From Devosia sp. Leaf420 (lineage in GTDB: Bacteria > Pseudomonadota > Alphaproteobacteria > Rhizobiales > Devosiaceae), in contig NZ_LMQU01000009.1 in the NCBI RefSeq assembly GCF_001425445.1, positions 389,817 to 453,816 of the forward strand: a stretch of DNA of 64,000 nt. Direction: 5' to 3'. Of this stretch, positions 51,033 through 59,178 are shown one piece after another; the stretch's first letter is position 1, and each line of letters begins with the position of its first letter. A model generated the notes under the pieces. The model made no database searches. It was given only the letters and a program-made list of their open reading frames with translations, and had not been told where the DNA came from. The translations under genes and the position numbers were made by a program.

Positions 51033-51340
51033 GCGTCGCGCAATTTCTTGATTTGAGCAGTCTTATCGCGCTGGTTTTGCTGAGTGCAGCGCTGTTGTTG
51101 TCGATCGTGCGCATTGTTATCGGGCCGACCTTGGCCGATCGCGTCCTGGCGCTCGATCTGCTGACGGTGGTGGCCATGGGATTTATTGGCGCCGTAGCCA
51201 TTCGCACCGGGCTGACGCTGTATTTGGACATTGCGCTCGCGCTCGCCCTTTTGGGCTTTCTCGCGACTGTGGCCTTAGCGCGATACATCATGCGACGTGG
51301 TCTTAAAGAAGATCACGCAATGGAGGCGCAATCAAAGTGA
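51029..51340 (+). CDS. mrpF: Mrp antiporter subunit F
   Basis: 103 residues, three membrane helices; [36 protein letters not shown] carries the MrpF/PhaF signature (RxxxGPTxxDRVxALD). ATGA overlaps with mrpE and mrpG. Confidence 0.93.
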   Translation: MSVAQFLDLSSLIALVLLSAALLLSIVRIVIGPTLADRVLALDLLTVVAMGFIGAVAIRTGLTLYLDIALALALLGFLATVALARYIMRRGLKEDHAMEAQSK

Positions 51341-51687
51341 GAGATATCGTGCTCTGCCTTGGAGGCGGTTGTTTGATTCTGGGGGCGATATTCACGCTCA
51401 TCGCCGCACTCGGAGTCATTCGCCTGCCTGACCTCTACACGCGGATGCACGCCGCCTCCAAGGCAGGTGCCGTGGGCGGTGGGCTCGTTTTGCTGGCGGT
51501 CGGGCTGGTGAGCCTTGATGCCGCAGTGGCGCTCCGCGCATTGATCGGTATTGTGTTTCTGCTGCTCACAACACCCTTGTCCGCGCATCTCCTTGCCAGA
51601 GCGAGTTATCTTGGCAATCAACCGCTTGGGGAAAGTAGCGTAGGGGTTGATCCTAAGACACGATTGGAACAAAATTCCCAAGCATGA
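51337..51687 (+). CDS. mrpG: Mrp antiporter subunit G
   Basis: 116 residues, three membrane helices; [42 protein letters not shown] is the MrpG/PhaG signature. Start is an alternative codon (GTG at 51337) overlapping the mrpF stop. Last gene of the complete A-G operon. Confidence 0.92.
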   Translation: MRDIVLCLGGGCLILGAIFTLIAALGVIRLPDLYTRMHAASKAGAVGGGLVLLAVGLVSLDAAVALRALIGIVFLLLTTPLSAHLLARASYLGNQPLGESSVGVDPKTRLEQNSQA

Positions 51688-51712
51688 ATAAACCCGAGTG
51701 AATTCGGTTTAT
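51688..51712. terminator. Possible terminator after the Mrp operon
   Basis: ATAAACC (51688-51694) / GGTTTAT (51706-51712), seven perfect pairs with an 11-base loop, immediately after mrpG. It is followed by ATTGC, not a T-run, so this may instead be an AT-rich regulator site. Confidence 0.4.
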
Positions 51713-51810
51713 ATTGCAGTTCAGAGTTGCGTGCTGCAGTAAACAGAATTAGGAATGCAACACGGTCGCCACTGCCCTGTTGCGATTCAATAAATTCGGA
51801 AGGTTACAAC

Positions 51811-52233
51811 ATGAACGACAACATCGCTCCGGCAGATGTGGGAGAGTTCGATCTGGTCGAACTAAGTGCCGACATCGTCTCGGCTTATGTCAGCCACAAC
51901 GCCGTGAGCCCGACAGATCTGACCAAGTTGATCGCTGAAGTGCATGGTGCGCTGCGGTCCCTGCGCAGCAATGAAGTGCCTGTGCTTGTGGAAGATCTCA
52001 AGCCTGCCGTTCCGGTGCGCAAGTCGGTCGCTGCCGACTACATCATCTGCCTCGAAGACGGGAAGAAGTTCAAGTCGCTCAAGCGCCACCTGCGCACGCA
52101 CTACAACCTCTCGCCCGAGGAATACCGTGAGAAGTGGGGCCTGCCGGCCGATTATCCCATGGTTGCGCCAAACTATTCGGCAACGCGCTCCAAGCTTGCC
52201 AAGGACAATGGCCTCGGCCGTAAGGCTGGCTGA
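51811..52233 (+). CDS. mucR: Ros/MucR-type zinc-finger transcriptional regulator
   Basis: 140 residues from ATG 51811, GGAAGG ribosome site; longer in-frame starts lie in the promoter. The zinc finger reads [21 protein letters not shown], a Cys-x2-Asp-x15-His-type prokaryotic finger with Asp in the second ligand position as in several MucR proteins, then [36 protein letters not shown]. Global regulator of exopolysaccharide, motility and cell-cycle genes in Rhizobiales, binding AT-rich DNA. Usually autoregulated; its upstream 120 bases are AT-rich. Confidence 0.94.
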   Translation: MNDNIAPADVGEFDLVELSADIVSAYVSHNAVSPTDLTKLIAEVHGALRSLRSNEVPVLVEDLKPAVPVRKSVAADYIICLEDGKKFKSLKRHLRTHYNLSPEEYREKWGLPADYPMVAPNYSATRSKLAKDNGLGRKAG

Positions 52234-52492
52234 ACAATCTAGAGGTCACCTGCGTGAGGCCTTGCCGATATCGGCAAGACCTGCGCAAGACCAAGCAGTT
52301 GCGCTGAGCTCTCGATATTTGAGTTGAAGCGCAATTCGATCCGATCGACTTTTCTCTTAGTGGCCGCCCCCGGGTGGCCACTATGCGTTTACCCCTTCAT
52401 TTCTCGCGATTTTTACCTTCTCGGGGCCAAGTTATCCCCGGGGTGGAAAACCTCTGTCAGGATATAGGAATATTGTCCTATGATGTCGGGGG
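52234..52492. other. 259-base intergenic region with two hairpins
   Basis: No gene seen. CTTGCCGATATCGGCAAG (52261-52278) is a perfect 18-base palindrome; AGTGGCC (52359-52365) pairs with GGCCACT (52376-52382) around a C/G-rich loop. Neither is followed by a T-run. Confidence 0.5.
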
Positions 52493-52855
52493 ATGTCTAT
52501 GCGAATCGAAACTCATTCCGGTGAACCGCCACAACCGAACCCACGCCGCAAACGCGGCGATTTTGGGTTGGCCGATGTACTCGCTCTGATTTCACGGGAG
52601 AGAGATATTCCTATCCGGTTGCTGGTTCACGTTTCTCGTTGCCGGGCCGAGACGGCGCGGGCGCGGCAGGTGGCGATGTATCTGGCCCATGTGGTGAAGG
52701 GCATCAGCCTGACGGCGATCGGGTCCGCTTTCGGCCGAGATAGGACTACAGTCTCCTATGCCTGTGGTTTGATCGAGGATATGCGCGACGATCCCGGCTT
52801 TGACGCAGAGCTCGACCGGCTTGAGGCGCTGCTCAACGAAACGCGGGAGCACTGA
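52493..52855 (+). CDS. DnaA C-terminal-like (domain IV) HTH protein
   Basis: 120 residues. The core RCRAETARARQVAMYLAHVVKGISLTAIGSAFGRDRTTVSYACGLIEDM reproduces the DNA-binding domain IV of DnaA, including the GRDRTTV signature helix, but there is no AAA+ ATPase part. Rhizobiales carry such stand-alone proteins beside DUF6456; function unknown. It could bind DnaA boxes. Starts at ATG 52493 behind GGGGG and is followed one base after its stop by the DUF6456 gene. Confidence 0.85.
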   Translation: MSMRIETHSGEPPQPNPRRKRGDFGLADVLALISRERDIPIRLLVHVSRCRAETARARQVAMYLAHVVKGISLTAIGSAFGRDRTTVSYACGLIEDMRDDPGFDAELDRLEALLNETREH

Positions 52856-52856
52856 G

Positions 52857-53348
52857 ATGGAAGGGCTTCCAGACGCCGTTTTGCGCCTCGCGAGTGGGCG
52901 CGGAGAGCAGGCGGCATTTCTTGATCGGCACCATATCGAGGCGGCATCGCGCCTCGCTCGCCTGTTCGAAAAGGCGCGACTGCGGCAGCGGGTGACCATG
53001 TCTTATGACCCGGCGCGGGTAGGTGGGCGTTCGGGGTCGGGATCGGCCGAGACGGACTTGTCCGTGTCGGCAGCCGATGCACGGCGAAAACTATCAGATC
53101 TGGCGCGAACGATGCCGGCCGAGTGCTGGTCGCTCCTGTTCGACATTTGCGGGCTTGATCTTGGCCTGCAGGAGATCGAGGCAAGCCGGGATTGGCCTCG
53201 ACGCGGCGGCAAGCTTGTCCTGCGGATTGCGCTTTCAAGCCTTGCGAGCCAATTCGGGCTGGAGGCCAAGGCCGAGGGCCGCGACGCGACCCCGCAAAGG
53301 CATTGGCTGCCAGAGCGGCCGGAGATGTTTCCGCATGCGGGTTCTTAA
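52857..53348 (+). CDS. DUF6456 domain protein
   Basis: 163 residues from ATG 52857. LDRHHIEAASRLARLFEKARLRQRVTMSYDPARVGG is the DUF6456 hallmark, followed by SVSAADARRKLSDLARTMPAECWSLLFDICGLDLGLQEIEASRDWPRRGGKLVLRIALSSLASQFGL, a helical domain. Often next to or fused with an HTH; here the DnaA-like HTH gene directly upstream is presumably the partner. Not exported. Function unknown. Confidence 0.82.
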   Translation: MEGLPDAVLRLASGRGEQAAFLDRHHIEAASRLARLFEKARLRQRVTMSYDPARVGGRSGSGSAETDLSVSAADARRKLSDLARTMPAECWSLLFDICGLDLGLQEIEASRDWPRRGGKLVLRIALSSLASQFGLEAKAEGRDATPQRHWLPERPEMFPHAGS

Positions 53349-53420
53349 CGATGTAAGGTTCTGTAATGTTTGGTGAATGGTGCGCGTGGTAGATTGCCTT
53401 CATCAAGCAGGGCGGGAGCC

Positions 53421-54452
53421 ATGTCCGCAAGAATCGTTGCCATCCAGTATCTGCGCGCCATTGCGGCTCTCATGGTGTTGGTTTCGCACGCCCTGCTTTA
53501 CCCGCTGACGGTCGAGGACATCACCTATGGCCGGCTGGGCTGGCTGGGTGTGATCCTCTTTTTCGTCATTTCCGGTTTCATCATGGTCAGCGTCACTGAG
53601 GGCGGGCGCTTCGATGGCCGCGGATTCATGCAGCGGCGCATTCTCCGTGTCGTGCCGCTCTATTGGGCCTTCACCTTTGTTGCCGCGCTCATGGCGTTCG
53701 TCGCGCCGCAATTGTTCAAGACGACGGTGTTCAACGGCGAGCAACTGGCGCTCTCGCTGGCCTTCATCCCGTTTTACAACGCGGCAAGCCAAGGATTGCA
53801 CCCGCTCTATAAACTCGGCTGGACGCTCAACTATGAGATGTTCTTTTATGCCTGCTTCGCGCTTCTCGCGGTTTTCACCGCGCGCGGGCGGGTCATGGGG
53901 TTGACCATCGCCTATATCGGGCTGGCGCTGATCGGGCTTTTTCTCGCGCCGCAGGCCGCCATTCCGCATTTTTACACGAGCTTCCTGCCGCTCGCTTTTG
54001 TCGCCGGCTGCTGGATCGGGCTGGGGCACCTCGAAGGGCGGCTGGCGGATATCCCGCTGCCCGTCATGGTGCTGGTCGGCGCGACTGGCCTGTTCGGGCT
54101 CTATGAAGGCTTTGGCTGGAACCGCGGCGTCGTCGAAGACGCGAGTGCCTTTGTCGGCCTATTGGCCTTTGCGGCGAGCACAGTCCTATTGGCTGTGCGC
54201 TATGAGGCGCGGCTGCCGCGTTTCCGCTGGCTCGAGCATTTGGGCAATGCGTCCTACTCGATCTACCTTGTCCATATCTTTGCCGTCGCCTTGATGGCAG
54301 GGATTGGACTCAAGCTGATCGGGCGGAGTTTTCCGGGAATCGTGCCGGTGGTGACGCTCCTTGCGATCGGCACCGGCATCTGGCTTGGGCTTTTGCTCTA
54401 CCGCTATGTCGAGCGGCCGCTGATGCGGCGCCTCAACCGCAAGAAACCCTAG
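53421..54452 (+). CDS. Acyltransferase-3 family membrane protein
   Basis: 343 residues from ATG 53421 (GGGAG upstream), about ten membrane helices. IQYLRAIAALMVLVSHAL carries the catalytic-type His of acyltransferase-3 (OafA/ExoZ) proteins; RRILRVVPLYWAFTF with the conserved Arg and LGNASYSIYLVHIF near the end follow. These enzymes O-acetylate or succinylate extracellular polysaccharide. Convergent with sufE; stops overlap. The gene near the right end encodes a paralogue. Confidence 0.9.
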   Translation: MSARIVAIQYLRAIAALMVLVSHALLYPLTVEDITYGRLGWLGVILFFVISGFIMVSVTEGGRFDGRGFMQRRILRVVPLYWAFTFVAALMAFVAPQLFKTTVFNGEQLALSLAFIPFYNAASQGLHPLYKLGWTLNYEMFFYACFALLAVFTARGRVMGLTIAYIGLALIGLFLAPQAAIPHFYTSFLPLAFVAGCWIGLGHLEGRLADIPLPVMVLVGATGLFGLYEGFGWNRGVVEDASAFVGLLAFAASTVLLAVRYEARLPRFRWLEHLGNASYSIYLVHIFAVALMAGIGLKLIGRSFPGIVPVVTLLAIGTGIWLGLLLYRYVERPLMRRLNRKKP

Positions 54453-54865
54453 GCTAGCCGAGCCTTGGCTTCGTTCCGGATGCGATTGACCATGGCGACG
54501 AGCCCATTGGAGCGCTGCGAGGTCAGGTGCTCGCGGAGGCCCAATTCGTCAAAGAGCGCGATGGCGTCAGTCTCGGCGATTTCTTTCATCGGCCGGTCCG
54601 AATAGAGCGCGAGCAGCACGGCCACCAGTCCTTGCACGATCATCGCATCGCTTTCGCCCTTAAGGTGCAGCGCGCTGTCCTTGGGTTCCGCGACGAGCCA
54701 GACTTGGGAAATGCAGCCATTGACCTTGTTGGAATCGGTTCGTTCGCCCTCGTCGAGCTTGGGCAGAGCCTGGCCGAGTTCGATGAGATAGCGGTAGCGG
54801 TCTTCCCAATCGTCGAGAAACGAAAGGTTGTCGGCAATGTCCTGAAAGGCTTGGGGCTGGGTCAT
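54449..54865 (-). CDS. sufE: SufE-family cysteine desulfurase activator
   Basis: 138 residues. Cys51 in NKVNGCISQVWL is at the same position as the sulfur-accepting Cys51 of E. coli SufE, followed by the helical QGLVAVLLALYSDRPMKEI and LTSQRSNGLVAMVNRIRNEA. It takes sulfur from SufS for Fe-S cluster assembly. Stands alone, not in a suf operon. A nested palindrome lies just upstream. Confidence 0.93.
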   Translation of the reverse strand: MTQPQAFQDIADNLSFLDDWEDRYRYLIELGQALPKLDEGERTDSNKVNGCISQVWLVAEPKDSALHLKGESDAMIVQGLVAVLLALYSDRPMKEIAETDAIALFDELGLREHLTSQRSNGLVAMVNRIRNEAKARLA

Positions 54866-54880
54866 GGGCCACTATCTACA

Positions 54881-54925
54881 GCATGTCGCCTGAAAGTGGG
54901 TACCGGTTTCAGGAAAAAGACATGC
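54881..54925. repeat. Nested palindrome typical of Rhizobiales intergenic regions
   Basis: Outer arms GCATGTC / GACATGC (54881-54887, 54919-54925) and inner arms CCTGAAA / TTTCAGG (54889-54895, 54907-54913) around GTGGGTACCGG. The CCTGAAA-GTGGGTACCGG-TTTCAGG motif is a familiar repeat in this order. Confidence 0.75.
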
Positions 54926-54938
54926 GCAAAAACGCCTC

Positions 54939-55083
54939 AAAAGAAAAGGCCGCAAGCACGGGGTGCGTGCTTGCGGCAGGAGCCGATGGGTATTGGAGCG
55001 ACGCTGCCGGGCGGGCAGCAGGCCCATCGGATTAACAGTGCGACACCAAACCTGGCGTCGTTGGAGCAGGGGTGCTCCATTTT
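54939..55083 (-). ncRNA. Candidate structured RNA or 3' UTR with strong terminator (hypothetical)
   Basis: No gene fits this 150-base stretch. It stacks four hairpins: TGGAGCA/TGCTCCA (55062-55068, 55073-55079); CGACACC/GGCGTCG with one mismatch; CCGATGGG/CCCATCGG enclosing GCTGCC/GGCAGC; and GCCGCAAGCAC/GTGCTTGCGGC (54949-54959, 54967-54977), which on minus is followed by CTTTTCTTTT. It begins 54 bases after the DUF5330 stop, so a processed 3' UTR is as likely as a separate small RNA. No known RNA family recognised. Confidence 0.35.
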
Positions 55084-55136
55084 CCCTATGCGCATCGGCC
55101 TCAAAGCAAGTCCGCCGCGCATTTTGATCTAAAACT

Positions 55137-55433
55137 CTATCCCGCGCGCTGAGGTCGGGGGCGGGGATAGGGAATCGGATCGGCCTCAGGCGCAACATGC
55201 ATGGGTGTGACTGAGGGCGGGATAGGCGGGAGGGTGGCGGCAATGATCGCCTTTCCCCCGTAGCATTGCAGGCTATCGCATTCGATCGCCTGGATCTGTT
55301 GAGCAACGAACTGGCTGCCGCGCGTCATGGCCTCATTGGCCACCGACTCGGCGGACGCACGCATATCGACGCCTGGCCGGATGACCAGGAAGGCGACAGT
55401 GAGCCAAAATGCGGAGCGCAATAGGAAAAACAT
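55137..55433 (-). CDS. DUF5330 small exported or membrane-anchored protein
   Basis: 98 residues. Begins MFFLLRSAFWLTVAFLVI, the recurrent start of DUF5330 proteins in Rhizobiales, as one membrane helix or signal anchor. A Cys pair (ECDSLQCYG) and a Pro-rich tail (PIPYPRPRPQRAG) follow. Function unknown. Its transcript probably ends at the terminator near 54940. Confidence 0.8.
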   Translation of the reverse strand: MFFLLRSAFWLTVAFLVIRPGVDMRASAESVANEAMTRGSQFVAQQIQAIECDSLQCYGGKAIIAATLPPIPPSVTPMHVAPEADPIPYPRPRPQRAG

Positions 55434-55734
55434 GGCCGAAACTTTTCGAGCGACCCTATGCCGCCCTTCTATCTCGACCCTAACGAGCGCTTCCTAAGGC
55501 TGGTTTGGCCCAGTTCTTAAAATTTGAAACAAATGGTTATCGCAGTTTCGGAGGAGGACAACACCTTGTTTACGCTATCGGGCGAAACCCCTCTCGCGCG
55601 GCGCGGACTTAAACCTGTTTTAGGGCCTGAGGCGCGAGTGTGGGGCACACAAGATCTGATGGGTAATCAGACAGCAGGCCGGGATCACTGATCGCGGCGA
55701 CGGTCCCAGGGGCCGGCAAGAGCGGCGTCTTAGT
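55434..55734. other. 301-base promoter region of the DivJ-like kinase operon
   Basis: No gene seen. Contains a CtrA-like TTAA-N7-TTAG motif at 55609-55623 and a GGAGGAGG stretch at about 55548 that is not followed by a usable start. Confidence 0.5.
55609..55623 (+). promoter_or_regulatory. CtrA-like box upstream of the DivJ-like kinase
   Basis: TTAA (55609-55612) and TTAG (55620-55623) separated by seven bases; consensus is TTAA-N7-TTAA(C). About 110 bases before the kinase start, in a gene family that sits in the CtrA control circuit. Confidence 0.35.
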
Positions 55735-57555
55735 ATGAGTAAAATGATGCGTAGCCTCGATATTTTTGGCATTGGCGGAAGGGATGGCGCACGCTTTGCT
55801 GCCTCCAGCCCGCGGCCTGACGTGTTGCGCCGGAAGACCATTGCCAACAATGCCCGCCTGATGATCGCCATTGCCGCGCTCGCCATGCCCTTTGCCATGT
55901 GGGCCCTGCTTGCCCATGCTGCGCTCGGCTTCGCGCTCGCCTGCCTCGTCTTAACTGGCGGCATGCTCTCGCTCTCGTTCTTTCATCGCGGCCACCACGA
56001 TGAAGCCGCGCTCGCCCAGATCGGTACGGTCATGGGCGGCGGCGTGTTTTTGACGCTGATCGATTCGCGCTTTGCCGATCTTGGCCTCGCCGTCGTCCTC
56101 ATGGGTCCGGTGCTGGCCGCGCTTCTGATGGGGCGGCAGGCGCGGATCTTGACCTGGCTCGGCGTTGCCGCGGCAATTCTGGTTGGCGGCGCATTCTCGT
56201 TCTTTGGATTTCCGCACGATATCACGCTCGCCAATGAGGCGACGCTCGCTGGTGGCGTGCTCTTTGCCCTGGCGATTGTCGTCGTCGCGCACACGACCCA
56301 CCACATCAACGCCGGCTATGTCGTCCACGACAAGGCGCAGGTGAACGCCTATCGGCATCTGGTCGAGCATATGCAGGACACGGTCATCTGCTTTTCGCTC
56401 GAGGGAGACATTCTGTCGGCCTCGCGGTCGTCCGAGGAGCTTTTCGGCTGCCCGCGCTACCAATTGAGTTCTGCAACGCTTGGCGAGCGGCTCCATGTCA
56501 TGGATCGCCCTGCCTACCTGACGGCCTATGCCGATGCCAATCAAGGCGGGAAGAACCGGACGATCGAGGTGCGCATGCGCCGCGACGATCCGCGGTCGGG
56601 CGCCTCGGCGCCGCAATTTATCTGGGTCGAAGTGCGCTTTGCGCCGATCAGCAGCGCAGCAACCAGCGAGCGCTATGAAGTGACCGCATTGATGCGCGAC
56701 GTGACCAAACGCAAGGACGCGGAAGCTGCCATGGCCGAAGCGACCCGCTCGGCCGAGGAAGCCTCGCAGGCCAAGTCGCGTTTCCTCGCGACGATCGGGC
56801 ACGAATTGCGCACGCCGCTCAACGCCGTCGTCGGCTTCTCCGAAATGATGACGACGGGCATTGGTGGCGAACTGTCGAACACGCATCGCGAATATGCCGG
56901 GCTTATTCACCAGAGCGGCAAGCACCTGCTCGACGTTGTCGGCATGTTGCTCGACATGTCGCGGATCGAGGCCGGTAAATTCGAGATCAGCACCGCGCGG
57001 TTCGCGGCGGCGGATATCGTGCAGCCCTGCTTTGCCATGATCGATTCCATGGCCAAGGGCCGCAAGATCACGCTCGATGCCGATATCGAAGCGGGCCTGC
57101 CGATGATCGTCGCCGACGAGCGCGCATGCCGGCAGATCCTGATCAATCTCCTCTCCAATGCCATCAAGTTCAGCCACGAGGGTGACCGCGTGACGCTGGT
57201 GGTCAAACGCCAGGGTACGGCGATCAGCTTTGCCGTGCGCGACCAGGGCATCGGCATGGCGCCAATGGCGCTCGAACGAATCGGCGAACCCTTCTTCCAG
57301 GCAGAGGATGGGCTCAACCGGCAATATGAAGGCACCGGCCTCGGACTCTCGATCGTCAAGGGTCTGGCCGAGCTCCACGGCGGCACTTTAAGGGCCATGT
57401 CGGAAATTGGAGCGGGGACAACCATGACCGTACTCCTGCCGATAAACGGTCCGGCAACAAAGATGGAAGAGACTGTCGCGGTTATACAATTGCATCGTGA
57501 GCCCGCGACGGCGCCCGATACTTCATGGCAAAACGAAAAAAGAAAAGCGCAATGA
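55735..57555 (+). CDS. DivJ/PdhS-like PAS sensor histidine kinase
   Basis: 606 residues. Six membrane helices to about 195, a PAS domain at about 205-330 (YRHLVEHMQDTVICFSLEGDILSASRSSEELFGC), the phosphorylation box with His356 in ATIGHELRTPLNAVVGFSEMM, and the ATPase domain (LINLLSNAIKFSHEG, RDQGIGMAPMALERIGEPFFQ, YEGTGLGLSIVKGLAELHGG). The HELRTPLNAVVGFSEMM box is that of the DivJ/PleC/PdhS family phosphorylating DivK. First gene of a three-gene unit with a peptidoglycan-binding protein and DUF1491. The start has no strong ribosome site. Confidence 0.88.
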   Translation: MSKMMRSLDIFGIGGRDGARFAASSPRPDVLRRKTIANNARLMIAIAALAMPFAMWALLAHAALGFALACLVLTGGMLSLSFFHRGHHDEAALAQIGTVMGGGVFLTLIDSRFADLGLAVVLMGPVLAALLMGRQARILTWLGVAAAILVGGAFSFFGFPHDITLANEATLAGGVLFALAIVVVAHTTHHINAGYVVHDKAQVNAYRHLVEHMQDTVICFSLEGDILSASRSSEELFGCPRYQLSSATLGERLHVMDRPAYLTAYADANQGGKNRTIEVRMRRDDPRSGASAPQFIWVEVRFAPISSAATSERYEVTALMRDVTKRKDAEAAMAEATRSAEEASQAKSRFLATIGHELRTPLNAVVGFSEMMTTGIGGELSNTHREYAGLIHQSGKHLLDVVGMLLDMSRIEAGKFEISTARFAAADIVQPCFAMIDSMAKGRKITLDADIEAGLPMIVADERACRQILINLLSNAIKFSHEGDRVTLVVKRQGTAISFAVRDQGIGMAPMALERIGEPFFQAEDGLNRQYEGTGLGLSIVKGLAELHGGTLRAMSEIGAGTTMTVLLPINGPATKMEETVAVIQLHREPATAPDTSWQNEKRKAQ

Positions 57556-58775
57556 CGGCTTCTACCCTGTCCCAGCTTCCGCTGATGGCCGGTAGCGTGC
57601 TCATGGCTCAACTGGGTCGTGGCGCGCGCTGGTCTTTCGAACATTATATGCGGGCGCCGCTCGCCTCGACGGCTATTTTTGCGCTCGTTTCGATGAGTGC
57701 CTTTGCCAGCAGCAATGCGCTCTATTTCCAGACGGGCGTGCATCCATCGCCCTTCTTCGCGACCTCGCTCGATGTGCCGCGTGCGGTCAAGGTGAGCCCG
57801 GTTGAAGCGCCGATGCCGGCGCCTGCCGCCATGCGCGAACAGGCCGAGGACGACGCCGCAGCCCTTGCGCCAGCCGCGGTTCCGGAGACGACCGGTAGCG
57901 TCGTGACCGCGCAGCCGCAGGTGATTCCCGACCAGCCGGTGGGCAATTCCGAAGTTTTTGCCGTGCAGAAAAAGCTCGCCGAACTCAAATTGTTCGAGGG
58001 CAAGGTCGACGGCTATTATGGTCCGATGACCGCCCGCGCCATCCGCGCTTTCGAAGAACGCAACGGCTTTGAGCCGCAGGGCGCGCTGTCTTCGGCAATC
58101 GTGCAATCGATCATCAATTCCGATGCGGCAGGCCGGGCAGCAGCGCCGCAGCCTGTCGTGCAGCCCCAGGCTGCAGTCGCGCCGCAACCGGTCGCAGCGC
58201 CACAGCCGGTAGCGGCTGCGCCTGTCGTTGCGCCAGCACCTGCGCCAGTTGCCGAGATTGCGCCGGCTCCCGCGCCGCAGCAGGATCGCGTGGTGGCGCG
58301 GCTTCCAGCGCTGTCGCCGGTCGAGACTGCCCTGGATACGGTTGGTACGGCCACAGCCAACACGATCGATTCCATCGTCGCGGCTGTCGGTGGCGAACGC
58401 GGTACGTCGACGCCGGTAAGCAATCCACCCGTACCGACGGCAAGCGTGCCGAACCAGCCTATGCCGGCGCCAGTCCAGGTGCAGGCCGCTGCAGCCCAGC
58501 CGGTGGCGCAGATCCAGCCCGTGGCGCAGCCGGTTGCCATTACCCCGACCCAGCCACCGCGCGCCGCACGTCCGGCTACGGACGGCGATCTCGTGGCCGA
58601 TATTCAGCGTGGATTGGCCAGCCTTGGCTTTTTCCGCGGCCAGATTGACGGCAATCCGGGGCCGGAAACAGCGCGGGCCATTCGCGAATTCGAGAATTTC
58701 CACCGTTACAAGATCACCGGCCAGGTCCAGCCAGATCTCGTCGATCTGCTGCGCAAGGCGGGCGCCACGATCTAG
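57525..58775 (+). CDS. Membrane-anchored protein with two peptidoglycan-binding domains
   Basis: 416 residues from ATG 57525, which overlaps the kinase gene by 31 bases; ATG 57552 would give an ATGA overlap instead. One membrane helix at about 45-66 after a basic N-terminus (MAKRKKK). Two PG_binding_1 domains: about 142-197 (VFAVQKKLAELKLFEGKVDGYYGPMTARAIRAFEERNGF) and about 353-412 (LVADIQRGLASLGFFRGQIDGNPGPETARAIREFENFH), linked by about 150 Ala/Pro/Gln-rich residues. Probably an inner-membrane protein that reaches the cell wall. Coupling to a polarity-type kinase is notable. Confidence 0.87.
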   Translation: MAKRKKKSAMTASTLSQLPLMAGSVLMAQLGRGARWSFEHYMRAPLASTAIFALVSMSAFASSNALYFQTGVHPSPFFATSLDVPRAVKVSPVEAPMPAPAAMREQAEDDAAALAPAAVPETTGSVVTAQPQVIPDQPVGNSEVFAVQKKLAELKLFEGKVDGYYGPMTARAIRAFEERNGFEPQGALSSAIVQSIINSDAAGRAAAPQPVVQPQAAVAPQPVAAPQPVAAAPVVAPAPAPVAEIAPAPAPQQDRVVARLPALSPVETALDTVGTATANTIDSIVAAVGGERGTSTPVSNPPVPTASVPNQPMPAPVQVQAAAAQPVAQIQPVAQPVAITPTQPPRAARPATDGDLVADIQRGLASLGFFRGQIDGNPGPETARAIREFENFHRYKITGQVQPDLVDLLRKAGATI

Positions 58776-59125
58776 TGGCCGGGGCCCTGCGCAGCGATAT
58801 CTGGTGCATGGCCTTCGTCCGGCGCCACAATGATCTCGGGAATATGTGCGTCGTCGCCAAGCGCGGCGACCCTATTGCCGGGCAAGTGTTTATCGAGGTC
58901 GATCATCTCGATGGCACCCGTTCGCTTTATACGCCGGCGCCAGTGGTGAGCCGCGGTAATACGGCCGGGCTGGTGTTTCAGCGCAGGTTCAGCCGCGTCG
59001 AGCCGGACGCCGTACGCCAACGCATTGCGCGGGAAAGCGATTTCGATCCCGATCTTTGGGTTCTGAGTGTGGATCTCAGGGGCGATGATCTCGGGATCGA
59101 TGTGATCAAAGACCAAACGCCCTAA
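58775..59125 (+). CDS. DUF1491 family protein
   Basis: 116 residues from GTG 58775, overlapping the previous stop by one base. LRSDIWCMAFVRRHNDLGNMCVVAKRGDPIAGQVFIEVDHLDG and DLWVLSVDLRGDDLGID match the DUF1491 pattern of alphaproteobacteria. Cytosolic, function unknown. Conserved third gene after the kinase and peptidoglycan-binding genes. Confidence 0.85.
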   Translation: MAGALRSDIWCMAFVRRHNDLGNMCVVAKRGDPIAGQVFIEVDHLDGTRSLYTPAPVVSRGNTAGLVFQRRFSRVEPDAVRQRIARESDFDPDLWVLSVDLRGDDLGIDVIKDQTP

Positions 59126-59142
59126 ATCGCCGATTTCGAAAC

Positions 59143-59168
59143 GAGATCCCCGCTTTCGCGGGGATGAC
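59143..59168. repeat. Short palindrome related to family D
   Basis: ATCCCCGC-TTTC-GCGGGGAT (59146-59165) followed by GAC; lies between convergent genes and could also terminate transcription. Confidence 0.7.
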
Positions 59169-59178
59169 GTTGTGGCCC

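Noticed and set aside
54872..55122. Minus-strand frames between sufE and DUF5330
   Set aside because: Low-complexity, Cys/Pro/Arg-rich, no ribosome site; region is dominated by hairpins.
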